DNA from: Selaginella moellendorffii
Taxonomy: Eukaryota > Streptophyta > Lycopodiopsida > Selaginellales > Selaginellaceae
DNA: 64,000 bases
Assembly (NCBI RefSeq): GCF_000143415.4
Contig: NW_003314262.1
Coordinates: 3,916,021-3,980,020, forward strand
Direction: 5' to 3'
Part shown: piece by piece, positions 24,023-34,341 of the stretch
How positions within the stretch are numbered: the stretch's first letter is position 1
How the letters are laid out: each line of letters begins with the position of its first letter
Made by a program: the position numbers and the translations under genes
The notes under the pieces: model-generated
The model's database searches: none
Seen by the model: the letters and a program-made list of their open reading frames with translations, nothing else
Told to the model about the DNA's origin: nothing

Positions 24023-26056
24023 TTAGCAGACAAGAATTTGATCCTTCGCTGCGGAATAGATGTTTGACAGCATGATATATGGCGACGAGTCCTCCGGCTC
24101 ACATTCGATCACACTGCAAGCAACTCTCTCGGCTTGCTTCAAGCTCCCCGCGACTAAACACCCAGCGAGCACCGTCTTCCACGAGCAGCTGTCCGGCACA
24201 AACGGCATATCACCCACAAGCTCCCGTGCTTGGTCCATGAGGCCGGAACGCGCTAGCATGTCCGCCATGCAAACGTAGTGATCTCTGGTATACGCCACCC
24301 CAAAGTCCGTCGCCACCGAGAAGAACCACTGCCTCGCGTTGCTCAAGTCCCCCGCGTGAGCACTCGCAGAGAGAATGTTCACGAACGTAACGTCGTTTGG
24401 ATGCACGCCTTCCAAGCACATCCGGAAGAAGAGCTCCATGGCCGCGTCGAAGAGTCCATTGTGGGCGTAGATCCCAATCGTCGCGCTCCACAGCACGACG
24501 TTCTTCTCGCGAGTCGCATCGAAGATCTCGCGCGCGGTGGCGAGGCGAGCAGATCGGCCATGCATGCTCACAAGTGCGGTGGCGACTGAGCTATCGCTGC
24601 GACAGCCCGAGCTGGATATCAAATCCTGGAGCAACCTTGCCTCGGATGGAGCGAAGTGAGATGCTAAGACGCCGATAAACGTAGCTCTGTCCGCCTCAAA
24701 TCCTTCAAGATCCATCTTTGCTAGAAGATCGATAGCTCGCAAGCTTTCTCCATTTGCTGCGTGAGCTGAGATCATGGCGTTCCAGCTAGCCGTGTCCCGG
24801 ACGGGAATTCGATCGAAGATCTCTCGTGCTTCCCGGATAAGTCCCTTCTGCGCGAACTCCGTGAGCATGAGCGTCCAGGACACGACGTCTGATCCAGGCA
24901 TGAGATCGAACAAACCCCTCGCAAGATCAAAGTGACCGTTTTGAGTGTATGCTGTGATCATCGCGTTCCAGGCCACCTGGTTCTTCTCTTTGATCCTGTC
25001 GAAAGCGTCGCGAGCGAGTAGAGCTCGGTGGCATTTGCCATACATGCTGATCAGCGCTGTTCCGATGCAAACATCTGTTTCCAGGCCAAACGCAGCGATC
25101 TCAGCGTGGATGGCTTCGCCCAGTCTCAGTTTTTCGAGTACTCCACAAGCATAGAGAGCAGTGATGAAGATTGCTCTATCTGCAGTATCGCCACCGTCGA
25201 GATCCATAACTTGGAGCAACCAGAGAGCGGTCTTTGCACGGCCGCAGTGGAGGTTCGCAGCGATGGCGATGTTCCAGGACACCAAACTTCGCTCCGGCAT
25301 TCGCTGGAACAAAGCATTTGCGGCGTCGAGATCTCCGTTCCGAGCAAATGCTGATAGAAGACTGTTCCACGCGATGGCGTCTGGACTGCTGATCCGATCA
25401 AACACCGCGATGGCTTTCTCGACGCTCCCCAGTCTGTCATACATTTTGATCAGAGAAGTCTGGATCTGGAGATCGAAATGGAAACCATGCTGCGAGATTT
25501 TGGAGTGAAGGAGCTCACCTTCATCAGAAAATCGTGATGGATCCATCTCGCTGCGGTCAAATGCGTCGAGAAGAGCCACGAAAGTCAGTCTGTTTGGATA
25601 GATTCCCTGCCGCTCCATCGCGTCCAAAAGCCCGAGCATCCGATCGATGTCGCCGGCCCGAGCAAAAGCTGCGACTATCACATTCCAGGAGACCTGATCA
25701 CGCTCGGGCATTTTCTGGAACAAAATCTCCGCTCGTTGCAAATGCCCGTCTTGGGCAAATACCGTGATTAAAATGTTCCACGAGAAGACATTCCGCCTGG
25801 AAATCCTGGAGAAGGCAGCGTATGCTTCATCCGTGCTACCGCAGCTCCCATACATCTGGACGAGGAGATTCCCAAGAAACGTGTCTTGGTCTTGCCCGGT
25901 GTCGCGCAGAAATCCATGGAGCTTCCTGCCTTCGAGGAGATTCTTGGCGCTGCCCCATTGCCGGAGAAGAGCCGCGCACTCCCCCACGGAGAGAGCTGCC
26001 CTAGAAGAGGAAGAGGAAGAGTCCGCCAAGCCTCGTAATACCATAGAAGAGAGCAT
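24023..26056 (-). CDS. PPR protein 2, PLS class with E region
   Basis: An intronless frame; the first ATG is at 26056 and gives 677 residues. After a Ser-rich leader come P, L and S repeats in the PLS order (for example NVFSWNILITVFAQDGHLQR, QVSWNVIVAAFARAGDIDRM, LHSKISQHGFHFDLQIQTSL). The end has E1-type sequence (MPFVPDSCSWKTVLAGCLVA, then PYIMLSNIYS) and stops without E+ or DYW. Such proteins usually work in mitochondria or plastids on RNA and may recruit a deaminase in trans. Its 5' flanking sequence (26090-26335) recurs in inverted orientation at 43190-43435. Confidence 0.88.
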   Translation of the reverse strand: MLSSMVLRGLADSSSSSSRAALSVGECAALLRQWGSAKNLLEGRKLHGFLRDTGQDQDTFLGNLLVQMYGSCGSTDEAYAAFSRISRRNVFSWNILITVFAQDGHLQRAEILFQKMPERDQVSWNVIVAAFARAGDIDRMLGLLDAMERQGIYPNRLTFVALLDAFDRSEMDPSRFSDEGELLHSKISQHGFHFDLQIQTSLIKMYDRLGSVEKAIAVFDRISSPDAIAWNSLLSAFARNGDLDAANALFQRMPERSLVSWNIAIAANLHCGRAKTALWLLQVMDLDGGDTADRAIFITALYACGVLEKLRLGEAIHAEIAAFGLETDVCIGTALISMYGKCHRALLARDAFDRIKEKNQVAWNAMITAYTQNGHFDLARGLFDLMPGSDVVSWTLMLTEFAQKGLIREAREIFDRIPVRDTASWNAMISAHAANGESLRAIDLLAKMDLEGFEADRATFIGVLASHFAPSEARLLQDLISSSGCRSDSSVATALVSMHGRSARLATAREIFDATREKNVVLWSATIGIYAHNGLFDAAMELFFRMCLEGVHPNDVTFVNILSASAHAGDLSNARQWFFSVATDFGVAYTRDHYVCMADMLARSGLMDQARELVGDMPFVPDSCSWKTVLAGCLVAGSLKQAERVACSVIECEPEDSSPYIMLSNIYSAAKDQILVC

Positions 26057-26089
26057 TGTCCTCCATTGCGAATGTATTGGACAATACAA

Positions 26090-26530
26090 AAACTAAAATT
26101 CTTCGTATGCCTTGTAGCTTTGCACCTTGCAAACGCGTGAATTGTAAGCGCAGTGGAAAAAATCTCGAAGCATGAGAATGCTTGTAAACCTCTTCTTCAT
26201 CGCGGCACCTCAGATCGTTGTGATTTCTTCCGAGTGAAAACGTAGTAATTCTTGTTGAGACGCTCCATGGCGACGGATATGGTGACTCCCAATATCTTCT
26301 TTTATTACTCGCTAAACGCTTGCTTCCTTCCTTTTCACTTATCACTTATCTCCAGCTTTCGAAGTCAGAGTTGTCAAGCAACTCGACTCCAATCCGGATG
26401 GAAGATATTAGAGACGCAGCATCCATCTCTACGATGGTTACTACGCAGATGGAACTGAGCTAATCATCGTCGCGAACTTAAGGCTCGGGAACGATTGGTT
26501 TTAAGTGGCGATGCATCTGAGAGGCTTCTG
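26090..26530. repeat. Duplicated segment also found, rearranged, at 42.86-43.43 kb
   Basis: Positions 26351-26530 match 42858-43030 in direct orientation (shared CTCCAATCCGGATGGAAGAT). Positions 26090-26335 match the reverse complement of 43190-43435 (shared ATGGAGCG, CAACAAGAATTACTA and GCGCTTACAATTCACGC). The two halves are inverted relative to each other between the loci, so one copy underwent an inversion. Confidence 0.75.
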
Positions 26531-26689
26531 ATCCGTAGAATGGATGTCGCCTCTCAAAAATTGCACCTGATATCACCATCCTGATTAGAGTCGAGCTGCT
26601 TCGACTTTTAAAGCAGCCCTCCCTGAGCACCAGATCATATGTTGGACGTCGAGAAGAACTGGTTGAGGCTCTGAAAACTCTCAACTGTC

Positions 26690-28710
26690 GCTTCAAACAT
26701 GGCGTCTCTTCAAGATCTTCTTCTTGCTCCTCCTTGTGCTCTTCAAATGCGGACCAGCAACAGTGGAGAAGCTACTTCCAACTTCCGAGCAATCAACCGT
26801 TTTCCACCGCTTGAGCTTCTTCGAAGCTAGCAACCTCTGCTCGTCGTTTTCCTCGTTCGGGCACAATGTTCGGCTGCTCGTCTTCCAAGCAAGCAACTTC
26901 CACTCGCTCAGCCATCCCATATTCTTCCTCATTGGCCAGGTGTTCTGCGAGCAGCTGTGGAAAGCGAGGAACGGTTTAATTGAGCTGTGGTCCGCCTGCG
27001 GGAACTCCTGAGTGCTGTCGCTGCGCACCAAAGTAACCACGTTGTAATCTCATCTGCTCTGTAATGGACGTCGAGAGGAACCAGTTGACGTTTCGAAGTG
27101 TAAATGCCTGGAAGATCTGATCCAAAAACTCTCAGGACTTGCTATAATGATGTTGGCGATCGCAATGAAGATTTTATCGCCACGAAACTTACCTTGCAGT
27201 TGATACATTGCATGGTTATTCTTTATGATGGATATAGCCCTGAGCATCAGACCGCGTCGGTAAAGCTGGACGCAACTCGGGCAGCATCTTGTCCAGTACT
27301 GGCAAGCTTTCTACAGCCTGTGAAAACTAGAGCCTTCTTCTTAATCACCCGTCTCTAAGCCCTGTCCAACTCTTCTCTGATAACCGCCAAGCCTAAAGTC
27401 TCATGAAGCTGAAGCTCCAAGACTTTCTAGAAGTACCGGTTGATAAAACTATCGGATTCTGCGTCTCAAATATCTTCCATCCGGATTGAAATCGAGATGC
27501 TTGTCAAAAGATGAGACGCTCCTGCGTACCAAGCTGATAGAGTAACCACCGTAGAATGGATGCTGCCTCTAGAAAAGCCAAATAACTCGCGCCTGATATC
27601 TGGAGTCCAGCTGCTTGTCAATTCGGACTTCGATAGCTGGATAATGTAGATTCTCGAAGCCCTGGGAACCAGATCTGGACGTCGGACGTCGAGAAGAACT
27701 CCGAAAACTCTCCAGTCTCGCTTGAAACATATGCTTGCTTCAAACGACTCTCCCTTTTTAAGCTGTGCACCAGCTCATTTGTTGAACCACAGACTTTCTC
27801 CTTCACGAACTTATGCATCCCTGAAAGCATTCGCAAGCGTCAGAAACCAGGTAGAAAAATAAGAAGTTTAGAAAGACAACTTACCAGCCAAGTAAAACAA
27901 TGGTGTCCACAAGTCCCCCAAGGATGATACGATCGGTTCCAGCACTATGGCAATCGCTTTGCTCCTGGAATTGCTGTCTGAGAGGAAGAGCCACCGCCGT
28001 CGCGTTTGGCTTCACTGCGATGATAAGAATCGACGCGAACCTTGGCGGAAAAACTTGTTAAAACTTCATCTTCTTCCAAAAGAGCATACTCTTCATCACA
28101 AACCAGCAGCTCCGAGTGGCGACTCTTCAACATCTGCTTGTTGCTCCTCCCTGTGCTCTTCAAATGCCGAGGACTCATCCAGCAACAGTGACAAGTTACT
28201 TCAACCTCCGAGCAATCAACTGCGGGCTGATGAAAGAACAGCGGCGCGTTGTTGAGGACAACATCACATTCTGGCTGCTCACCTTCCACCACTTCCAAGC
28301 TGGCCAGCTCTCCGCTCTTTCCTCTGTGGATTATCTCCCAGTCACGATGTGGCTGCTCGCCTTCCACCTCTTCCCGGCAAGCTACTTCCACCTCTTGCTC
28401 GTTGCATGAACTGTCGCCTTGTAGAGGGGCTTGCATGCAACCCGTGATGTAAAGAACAGAACGACCACCACTTGCGCTTCTTACGACTTACGCTTTGATG
28501 GAGTCAGAAGCTGTCTGTCAACTGAGCCAAGGAATATTGTCCATAAGCATTCAGCAGGTTCTTGGCCCCTCACGGACTCTGGTTTATGGAATGAAAGGCA
28601 AGACACCACTGGTATGTATTTTGTGTGAAAATGGAATTCTCATAGCCTGTGATCCACCAACAAAAAATGCAAACTGAGATCACAATTTGAGCTGTAGGAC
28701 TTGAGACGAC
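26690..28710. repeat. Mosaic of degenerate gene-family fragments
   Basis: Several copies of one degenerate sequence in both orientations. A minus-strand frame around 26700-26850 and another at 27945-28436 share VDCSEV and HLKSTxRS. The latter also shares LEEDE and SYHR with a plus-strand frame at 42523-43014. The words GGACGTCGAGAAGAACT recur at about 26645 and 27680. Positions 28280-28700 match 30510-31000 in direct orientation. I do not recognise the parent gene; none of the copies keeps a full frame. Confidence 0.6.
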
Positions 28711-28917
28711 ACCAACCATAAAAGAGTTCCATCCTTCGCTTCTAGCTTAGTACCCATGGCAACGGCATATTCTCACGAGGCACTATGGCTTTCACGCTAG
28801 TTTGCACTTGCAACACGAAAACCGTCCTAAAGATCTCAAACTTCCTTCCATTGTTCCATGGCTATTGATCCTCAGCTGGATGACAGTATATAACTAAACT
28901 TGAGATGTTCTCAAAGG

Positions 28918-29997
28918 CTATGGCATTAGCACAGCATCCACTTTCTCCTCGAGCTCCTTGTCGCGTGTGGCAACCAGTCTCTGGATCCCTGGGAGCGTCC
29001 AGTGCAGTACCCGGTTGCCGGAAAACATCCGGAGGAGACCCGAAACAAGAAGCTTGTCATGCGCGCTTACCTTGCGCGCCACCGGGAAGCTCAGAATGCT
29101 GCTCTCGTAGACCATGCTGTCACAAACAATCGCTCCTACGAGCAGCAGTCTTCTCTTCTCAATCACGGGCGAGAAGGTGCGTTCTATCTCCTCGCTGTGC
29201 ACAATCTTGTCGAAAACGAGCCTGGCGTTGAGTGCCCTGGCCACCTCCTCGGTTCGCAGCCTCACTCGTTCCTCCAGCTCCACCAACAAGCTCTTCTTGT
29301 CTGGATAGCGCTGGAAGCTCTCCCAGAGGAGCTTGGCACTACCGCTTTTGATCGTCCCTTTGGATTCAAGCTGGCATCTGAATTCCTCGACGCTGCTGCT
29401 CGAGATCCTGCTTCCGGGCTTGACCATCACGTAGCCAAGAGGATGGATCTCGGCACAGCCCCACCAACCATCGCCGAGCACCAGGCAGTGGACTTTCCTC
29501 AGCCTGTTTGCCGACGAGTTCCTGATCGCTGCCGCCATGCCGGCCTGGCTCAGTGCCTGGTACATGCAGTCGGGCCACTTGGATTCGTCCCGGCCGCCTT
29601 GCACCACCACAAGAACAGCGCTGGGAAGACTCTTGTCCAGCTTGAAATCGTAAGTGTAGCAATTCATCACGCCGTTAAGCTGCTGCTCGCAGCGAGCGGA
29701 GGTGGCCCTGGCCTTGTATTTCGGTGGCTCGCCCTCGATGAGCTCTCCGGGCTTTGGAGAGAACCGCGTGAGCAAGTTGGAGAGCAAAGCCGTGAGTAGC
29801 CATGCCCGCCTAGTTCCTTTGAGACTGCCGTAAGCGCTGCCGTGCCTTTGGATCTCGAAGAGAAGCTCACCCAGGAGGAACTGTGACACCTCTTCGCTCA
29901 CGAGGGCGCCATCGCCACCGAATTTCTTGACCATGCCTTGCTCTACCTGGACCAGCGGCTGCTCCAGGCTAAACACACTGCTGGCGTGCGACTCCAT
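28918..29997 (-). CDS. Unrecognised protein family, intact copy (HYP-2)
   Basis: One exon; the ATG at 29997 gives 359 residues. An open frame continues 8 codons upstream but without ATG. I see no known domain, signal peptide or membrane segment. Notable features: Cys and Trp in HCLVLGDGWWGCAEIHPLGY (about 177-196), a hydrophobic strand SAVLVVVQGG, a charged helix VELEERVRLRTEEVARALNA, and a hydrophobic strand RRLLLVGAIVC. The mix of beta-like strands and charged helices suggests a soluble globular protein. The damaged relative lies at 15074-16068 in the opposite orientation, and an ELIP remnant lies beyond its 5' end, matching the order at the first locus. The lengthy conserved frame in both copies implies selection until recently. 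Confidence 0.7.
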   Translation of the reverse strand: MESHASSVFSLEQPLVQVEQGMVKKFGGDGALVSEEVSQFLLGELLFEIQRHGSAYGSLKGTRRAWLLTALLSNLLTRFSPKPGELIEGEPPKYKARATSARCEQQLNGVMNCYTYDFKLDKSLPSAVLVVVQGGRDESKWPDCMYQALSQAGMAAAIRNSSANRLRKVHCLVLGDGWWGCAEIHPLGYVMVKPGSRISSSSVEEFRCQLESKGTIKSGSAKLLWESFQRYPDKKSLLVELEERVRLRTEEVARALNARLVFDKIVHSEEIERTFSPVIEKRRLLLVGAIVCDSMVYESSILSFPVARKVSAHDKLLVSGLLRMFSGNRVLHWTLPGIQRLVATRDKELEEKVDAVLMP

Positions 29998-30482
29998 AGA
30001 ATGACCTACACTGGATCTCAACGAGAGGTGCTTTCAAGAGGTGTAGCCCTACGTTCACGAAGGCATGCAAGCTCATTGTTGGAAAAGCTTCGCCTCAGTC
30101 CTCCACGATGCTGAGGTTTCCACTCACGGAAAATGCGAAGGCCGGTGATGGCGACAAAGATTTGGTTTCGGGGATGGCAAGGACGCTCTTAGGGGATTGC
30201 GTGCTTAACTGGAGCTTGAGGACGGTGAAACAGCTCTCTCATGACCGTTATCAAGCCCAAAGAACCTTTGTCAACTCCGTTGTAACATAGTCAGGCGCAT
30301 TGTTCTCACGCAGTGACGAAGCACGAGAGATGGTGAGCTCCAGAGGGCATCCGCAGTGGTAACTTTAGATGATATCACCCAGCGAGAGGAAACTTCAAAC
30401 TCACCAGTAGTATGTATAGCTAATACAAAGATTGTTCTTGTTGTGAAATTTTGAACAGATGAAAGCATCTTCCTTTGATCAT

Positions 30483-30520
30483 AGGAGCCTTGGTAAAAAA
30501 CACGGTGATCACCAAGGTGA
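30483..30520 (-). pseudogene. ELIP 3'-end remnant
   Basis: About 39 bp matching the end of helix 3 of ELIP (34 of 39 identical to 45090-45128 by direct comparison). On the minus strand it reads LTLVITVFFTKAP against LALVITEFFTKTP. It lies upstream of HYP-2 on the same strand, the same order as ELIP-1 then HYP-1. The rest of the ELIP copy is gone or replaced by the repeat that starts at about 30510. Confidence 0.75.
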
Positions 30521-32560
30521 GCCTATCTTCTTCCAAGCTAGCCAGCTCTCCTCGCTTTCCTCGCTCAGGCACGATGATCTCCCAGTCACCTCTTCCCGGC
30601 AAGCTACTTACACCCTCTTACTCGTTGCGTGGATTGTAGCCACCTTGTAGAGGAGCTTCCATGCAGCCCGTGATGGAAAGAACAGAACGACCACCACCCG
30701 CAACGCAACCTTTACAAGCAAGTGTTAAGCGTGGAGAGAGGAAAACGTAACACAAGATAGACTCACACTTAGTGGAAAGCAGGATTGGAAAGCAGGATGG
30801 TGGAGTCGGAAGCTGTCCGCCAAAGGATATTGTCCATAAGCATCCAGCGGGTCAAGAACTTGTTTGTTGGATGAAGGCCAGACGCTGCTGGCATGTGTCT
30901 TACTTCAAAATGGAATACAAAACCTGCATCTCACAGCTTGAGATCCACGAACAAAAGTATGCAACCCCGGCTCAGATTTGAGTCGTAAGCCGCAAAAGCG
31001 TTTAGTGTTCATCTGGAGCGTCAAAGTGGCATAGACCTGTAATCCTTGGATAATCACTGATGGATGCTGCAGTAGAGAGGTAGAGCTTCCTTCGAGGTAG
31101 TCCAAGCGATCACCAAGGGCCATATACTGCTTCTCTTGCTTGAAACTGGAACATGGAAGCTGCTAAGATCCGCAAAAAGAGAGAAACGCAAAGCCTGCTT
31201 ACATTACCGAGAATCCCCAGCGACAGCTGCAGTGCGTAGGTGTTCCTCGCTGGAGCACTAAAAGCCACAAAAGGGGCACAAATAGCTTACTGTCATCTTC
31301 TTCAGCATCAAGAAGATTTCGCCTCATAAGCACTGGTGTAATTGGATCTTCTTGCTGCACCAGACGCTGTTGATCACTGATGGACGCTGCAGAGCAAGAT
31401 TCTTGTAACTCCACGTCTCTCATGAAATTGCAAAGGACCTGGTCGACTCGCTGGAAGAGAAGCAGCGAACAGTGGAGCTCACAGAGAAGAAGGCAGGAAG
31501 ACGTTGAAGGGATCGCAAGAATCCTCAGCTACTGGAAGTACTGTAACATTTCTCAATCCACGGCCACGGATGGTCCGATTACCTTAACCGTGAGGGCCAG
31601 CCCGTTAAGGAACGGAAGAACAGCTTACCATAAGTTTGGTCATCTTCTTCAGCAGTCAAGCAACTGCTCCACTCCACTACAAAAACCAATCCAAAATCAC
31701 TTCAAGAACAACCAGAGAGTCGACTTACCCATCGGATGATCTCCACTTAGCCGACCACAGCCAAGTCAGTCCTTGAGTCCGGGTGGTCGGGGTCTTGGAA
31801 ACCTTAAAAAGAAAAGCAAACAGCCAGTCAGTTCGGAAGCAAAAACCAGAAAAAAAGTTAAGAGCGAGCTTACTTGTGCCCTGTTGCAGTGCCGCCAGAC
31901 AAAAGCGGTTGAGTTCATCGTCTGGGAAATGCTCCTCGCCACTCTTGAGCTTGCTGGGCTTGCAAACTCTGCTTGTTGCCAGGAGCATGTAGGAGGATGA
32001 TCGTCCTTTCCCATAGCCGCCATATCTTCACAAGCGCCATACCTTGTTTACTATACACCGTTTCTCTCGCTCGATCGTGAGGGCACACAAAATACCCAAG
32101 CCAGGCAATTTGTTAGATGCCCACCCACTCTGCCCTTGACACTCGTCCTTCCAGGCCGCCATTGCATGTACCAACTCACGACCAGTGGCCAGTGGCCAAG
32201 AATGCCATCGTGTTCGCCATCCCATCAAAACAATACTTGCGGTGGCGAGGCAAAGCAAGAGCCCTGAAGAAATGCCCATCCGAGGTAACTGCTACAACGT
32301 TCCCTGGTGTTCTTGATATCGATGTCCCTTCTTGATACATCCAGCAGCTCTTCTCGCGGATGACCATCACCGGAGCTTGTCCCACGCCCGATCACCACAC
32401 TCTCACTGAGGCCGCCATGGCTTGCGGGGTTCCCGACGAGAGGTTTCCGATGTTCTTCTCTTTGATGTACAACATATCCAGGCTCCTTGGGCATGCCAGG
32501 CCTCACCAAGCCACATACTTGAGATCTATCCTTGAGAAACAGCATCAGCGACATTCAAGT
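30510..32560. repeat. Degenerate repeat tract, no supported gene
   Basis: Positions 30510-31000 are a direct copy of 28280-28700 (shared CTCTTCCCGGCAAGCTACTT, GAAAGAACAGAACGACCACC and ATATTGTCCATAAGCAT). CTGATGGATGCTGCAG (31056) recurs as CTGATGGACGCTGCAG (31378). From 32040 to 32560 small open frames on both strands (for instance 32117-32335 and 32360-32563) have a protein-like look but no family I can name. Confidence 0.5.
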
Positions 32561-32571
32561 TGAAACGAGCT

Positions 32572-34308
32572 TCACGATGGTATCTCGAGCGGCCTGTGCT
32601 CCGCAAGCAAACAATCCACGTCGTTCTTGGCGCTGGCGAGCCCGTGATCGAGCACGCCGGATCTGGCGAGCATGTCCGCCACGGAAACGTAGTGATCCAT
32701 GATCCGCTGGAAGCCATAGTCCTCGGGAACTGTCAGGAAATACGTAACCCCATCCAGGAACTTGTTGGCGCCGCTCGCTGCCGCAAGAACGCTACACAGC
32801 GTCACCTCCGTCGCCCTCAATCCTTCCAGCTGCATCGCCTGGAACGTCTCGAATCCTTGCCGCGATTGCCCGCAGTGCGCATACGCCGAAACCATCGCGC
32901 TCCAAGACACCAGATTCTTCCTGGGCATGGAGGAAAACTTCTCCTTGGCTCGCTCCAGATCGCGGCATCTCGCGTACATGTTGATGATCGCATTCGCCAC
33001 CGGCAGATCGTCGCCCAGATCGCTGTCGATCGCATTGGCGTGGACCGTCTTCCCCGCCGCGAGCAAAGAGCTGCTGGAACAGGCGTCGAGCGCGCAGATA
33101 AAGCTGATCTTCGTGGCCGGGACGCCCTCGAGGTCCATGAGCTTGAAGACCGCGAGCGCCGACGTAGCGTTGGCATTAAAGGCATAGGCCGCCACCATGG
33201 CATTCCACGTCACGGAGCTCCGCGCTGGCATCCGGTCAAACACCGACCTGGCGTCAAACGTGTCCCCGGCCTGCGCGTACGCGACGATCATGGCCGTCCA
33301 CACCACCACGTCGGAGGTCCCGAGCCGGTCGAAGACGAATCTGGCAGCTCCGGCGTACCCACACCTGCCGTACATTATTACCAGTCCAGTACCTACGGCT
33401 ACGTCGAATTCTACGCTCGACTGGAGCATCTCCCCGTGGACGCAGAGACCCTCGCCCACACTGGAACAGGAATCTAGGGCATGTAGAAACGTCACCCGAT
33501 TTGGTGCCATGCCCTCGAGGTCCATCTTCCGGAAGAGAAAAATGGCATCGCCACGATGCCCAGAGTGGGCATATGCGGATATCATGTTATTCCATGACAC
33601 CACGTTACGACCCGGCGTCCTCTCAAACAATGCCGCGGCCTCCTCAAGCCCACCATTCCGAGCATATGCCGCGACGATGGTGTTCCATGTCACCACGTTG
33701 GTAGCCCGCGAGGACTGGAACACATCCACGGCGTCCTGCAAATGCCCATTATGGGCATATGCCGCGATCATAATGTTGGAGGAGAAAACGTTGCGAAACT
33801 CGAGGGTGTCGTACACTGCCCTGGCGTCGTCGACACGGCCACACACGCCGTACATCTGGATCAAGAGATTCCCTAGAACAGTGCTGGGCTTGAATCCTCC
33901 CTTGCACAGATGGGCGTGGAGCATCGTCCCCTCGAGCAGGGCTTTCTTGCTCGTGCAATCCCGGATCGCGTGGAAGTAGCTCGAGGGATGGGCGCGCATC
34001 TTGAGCTGGAGGATCTGATCCACGGACGCCCGGAGCTGTGGATCCCAGCATTCTCTCACAATCACGGGGATCGCCGGCCTGGGTTCCTCGTCGTCCTCGG
34101 CAAATTGATCGTCGGGGCTGTCCGCGCAAGCGTCCTGCCATGATCGCTGCTCCTTGCTGGCGGAAATCTGCGAGGGCTGTATCTTGGTGAGCGACTGAGC
34201 GAGGAAATCCAGGCATCCGGCCGCCAGTGACTTGGTCTCGAGCTTCTTCTTCTTGCCAATGTACTCGGCGGTGTAGAAGCCCCGGATTTGTAAATGGCGC
34301 CATCGCAT
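32572..34308 (-). CDS. PPR protein 3, PLS class, E region missing
   Basis: An intronless frame of 578 residues from the ATG at 34308. The first 90 residues are basic and Ser/Glu-rich with no repeat (possible targeting and linker). Then come PLS repeats (NVVTWNTIVAAYARNGGLEE, NLVSWSAMVSAYAHCGQSRQ). The last normal unit is DHYVSVADMLARSGVLDHG. Where other proteins here continue with MPF-x-P-D and W-x-x-LLGAC, this one ends in an unrelated tail (LASAKNDVDCLLAEHRP), probably after a frameshift. Its start lies only 33 bp after the stop of PPR-4 on the same strand. A fragment of its N-terminal coding region recurs at 49252-49345. Confidence 0.85.
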   Translation of the reverse strand: MRWRHLQIRGFYTAEYIGKKKKLETKSLAAGCLDFLAQSLTKIQPSQISASKEQRSWQDACADSPDDQFAEDDEEPRPAIPVIVRECWDPQLRASVDQILQLKMRAHPSSYFHAIRDCTSKKALLEGTMLHAHLCKGGFKPSTVLGNLLIQMYGVCGRVDDARAVYDTLEFRNVFSSNIMIAAYAHNGHLQDAVDVFQSSRATNVVTWNTIVAAYARNGGLEEAAALFERTPGRNVVSWNNMISAYAHSGHRGDAIFLFRKMDLEGMAPNRVTFLHALDSCSSVGEGLCVHGEMLQSSVEFDVAVGTGLVIMYGRCGYAGAARFVFDRLGTSDVVVWTAMIVAYAQAGDTFDARSVFDRMPARSSVTWNAMVAAYAFNANATSALAVFKLMDLEGVPATKISFICALDACSSSSLLAAGKTVHANAIDSDLGDDLPVANAIINMYARCRDLERAKEKFSSMPRKNLVSWSAMVSAYAHCGQSRQGFETFQAMQLEGLRATEVTLCSVLAAASGANKFLDGVTYFLTVPEDYGFQRIMDHYVSVADMLARSGVLDHGLASAKNDVDCLLAEHRPLEIPS

Positions 34309-34317
34309 CGCCCAAAA

Positions 34318-34329
34318 TTTAGGGTTCTT
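34318..34329 (-). promoter_or_regulatory. AAGAACCCTAAA telobox-like word in the PPR-4/PPR-3 spacer
   Basis: On the minus strand it lies 9 bp before the PPR-3 ATG, within the 33-bp spacer after the PPR-4 stop codon. It may mark an independent 5' leader for PPR-3 inside the 3' end of PPR-4. Confidence 0.5.
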
Positions 34330-34341
34330 CCAAGATCCCGA

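Noticed and set aside
32117-32563. Small plus-strand frames that look protein-like (IVFAIPSKQYLRWRGKAR; GVPDERFPMFFSLMY)
   Set aside because: I compared the second with the citrate synthase C-terminus from memory and it did not hold up. No consistent exon joining found.
32560-33477. 305-codon open frame on the plus strand
   Set aside because: Antisense to PPR-3, with no homology features.
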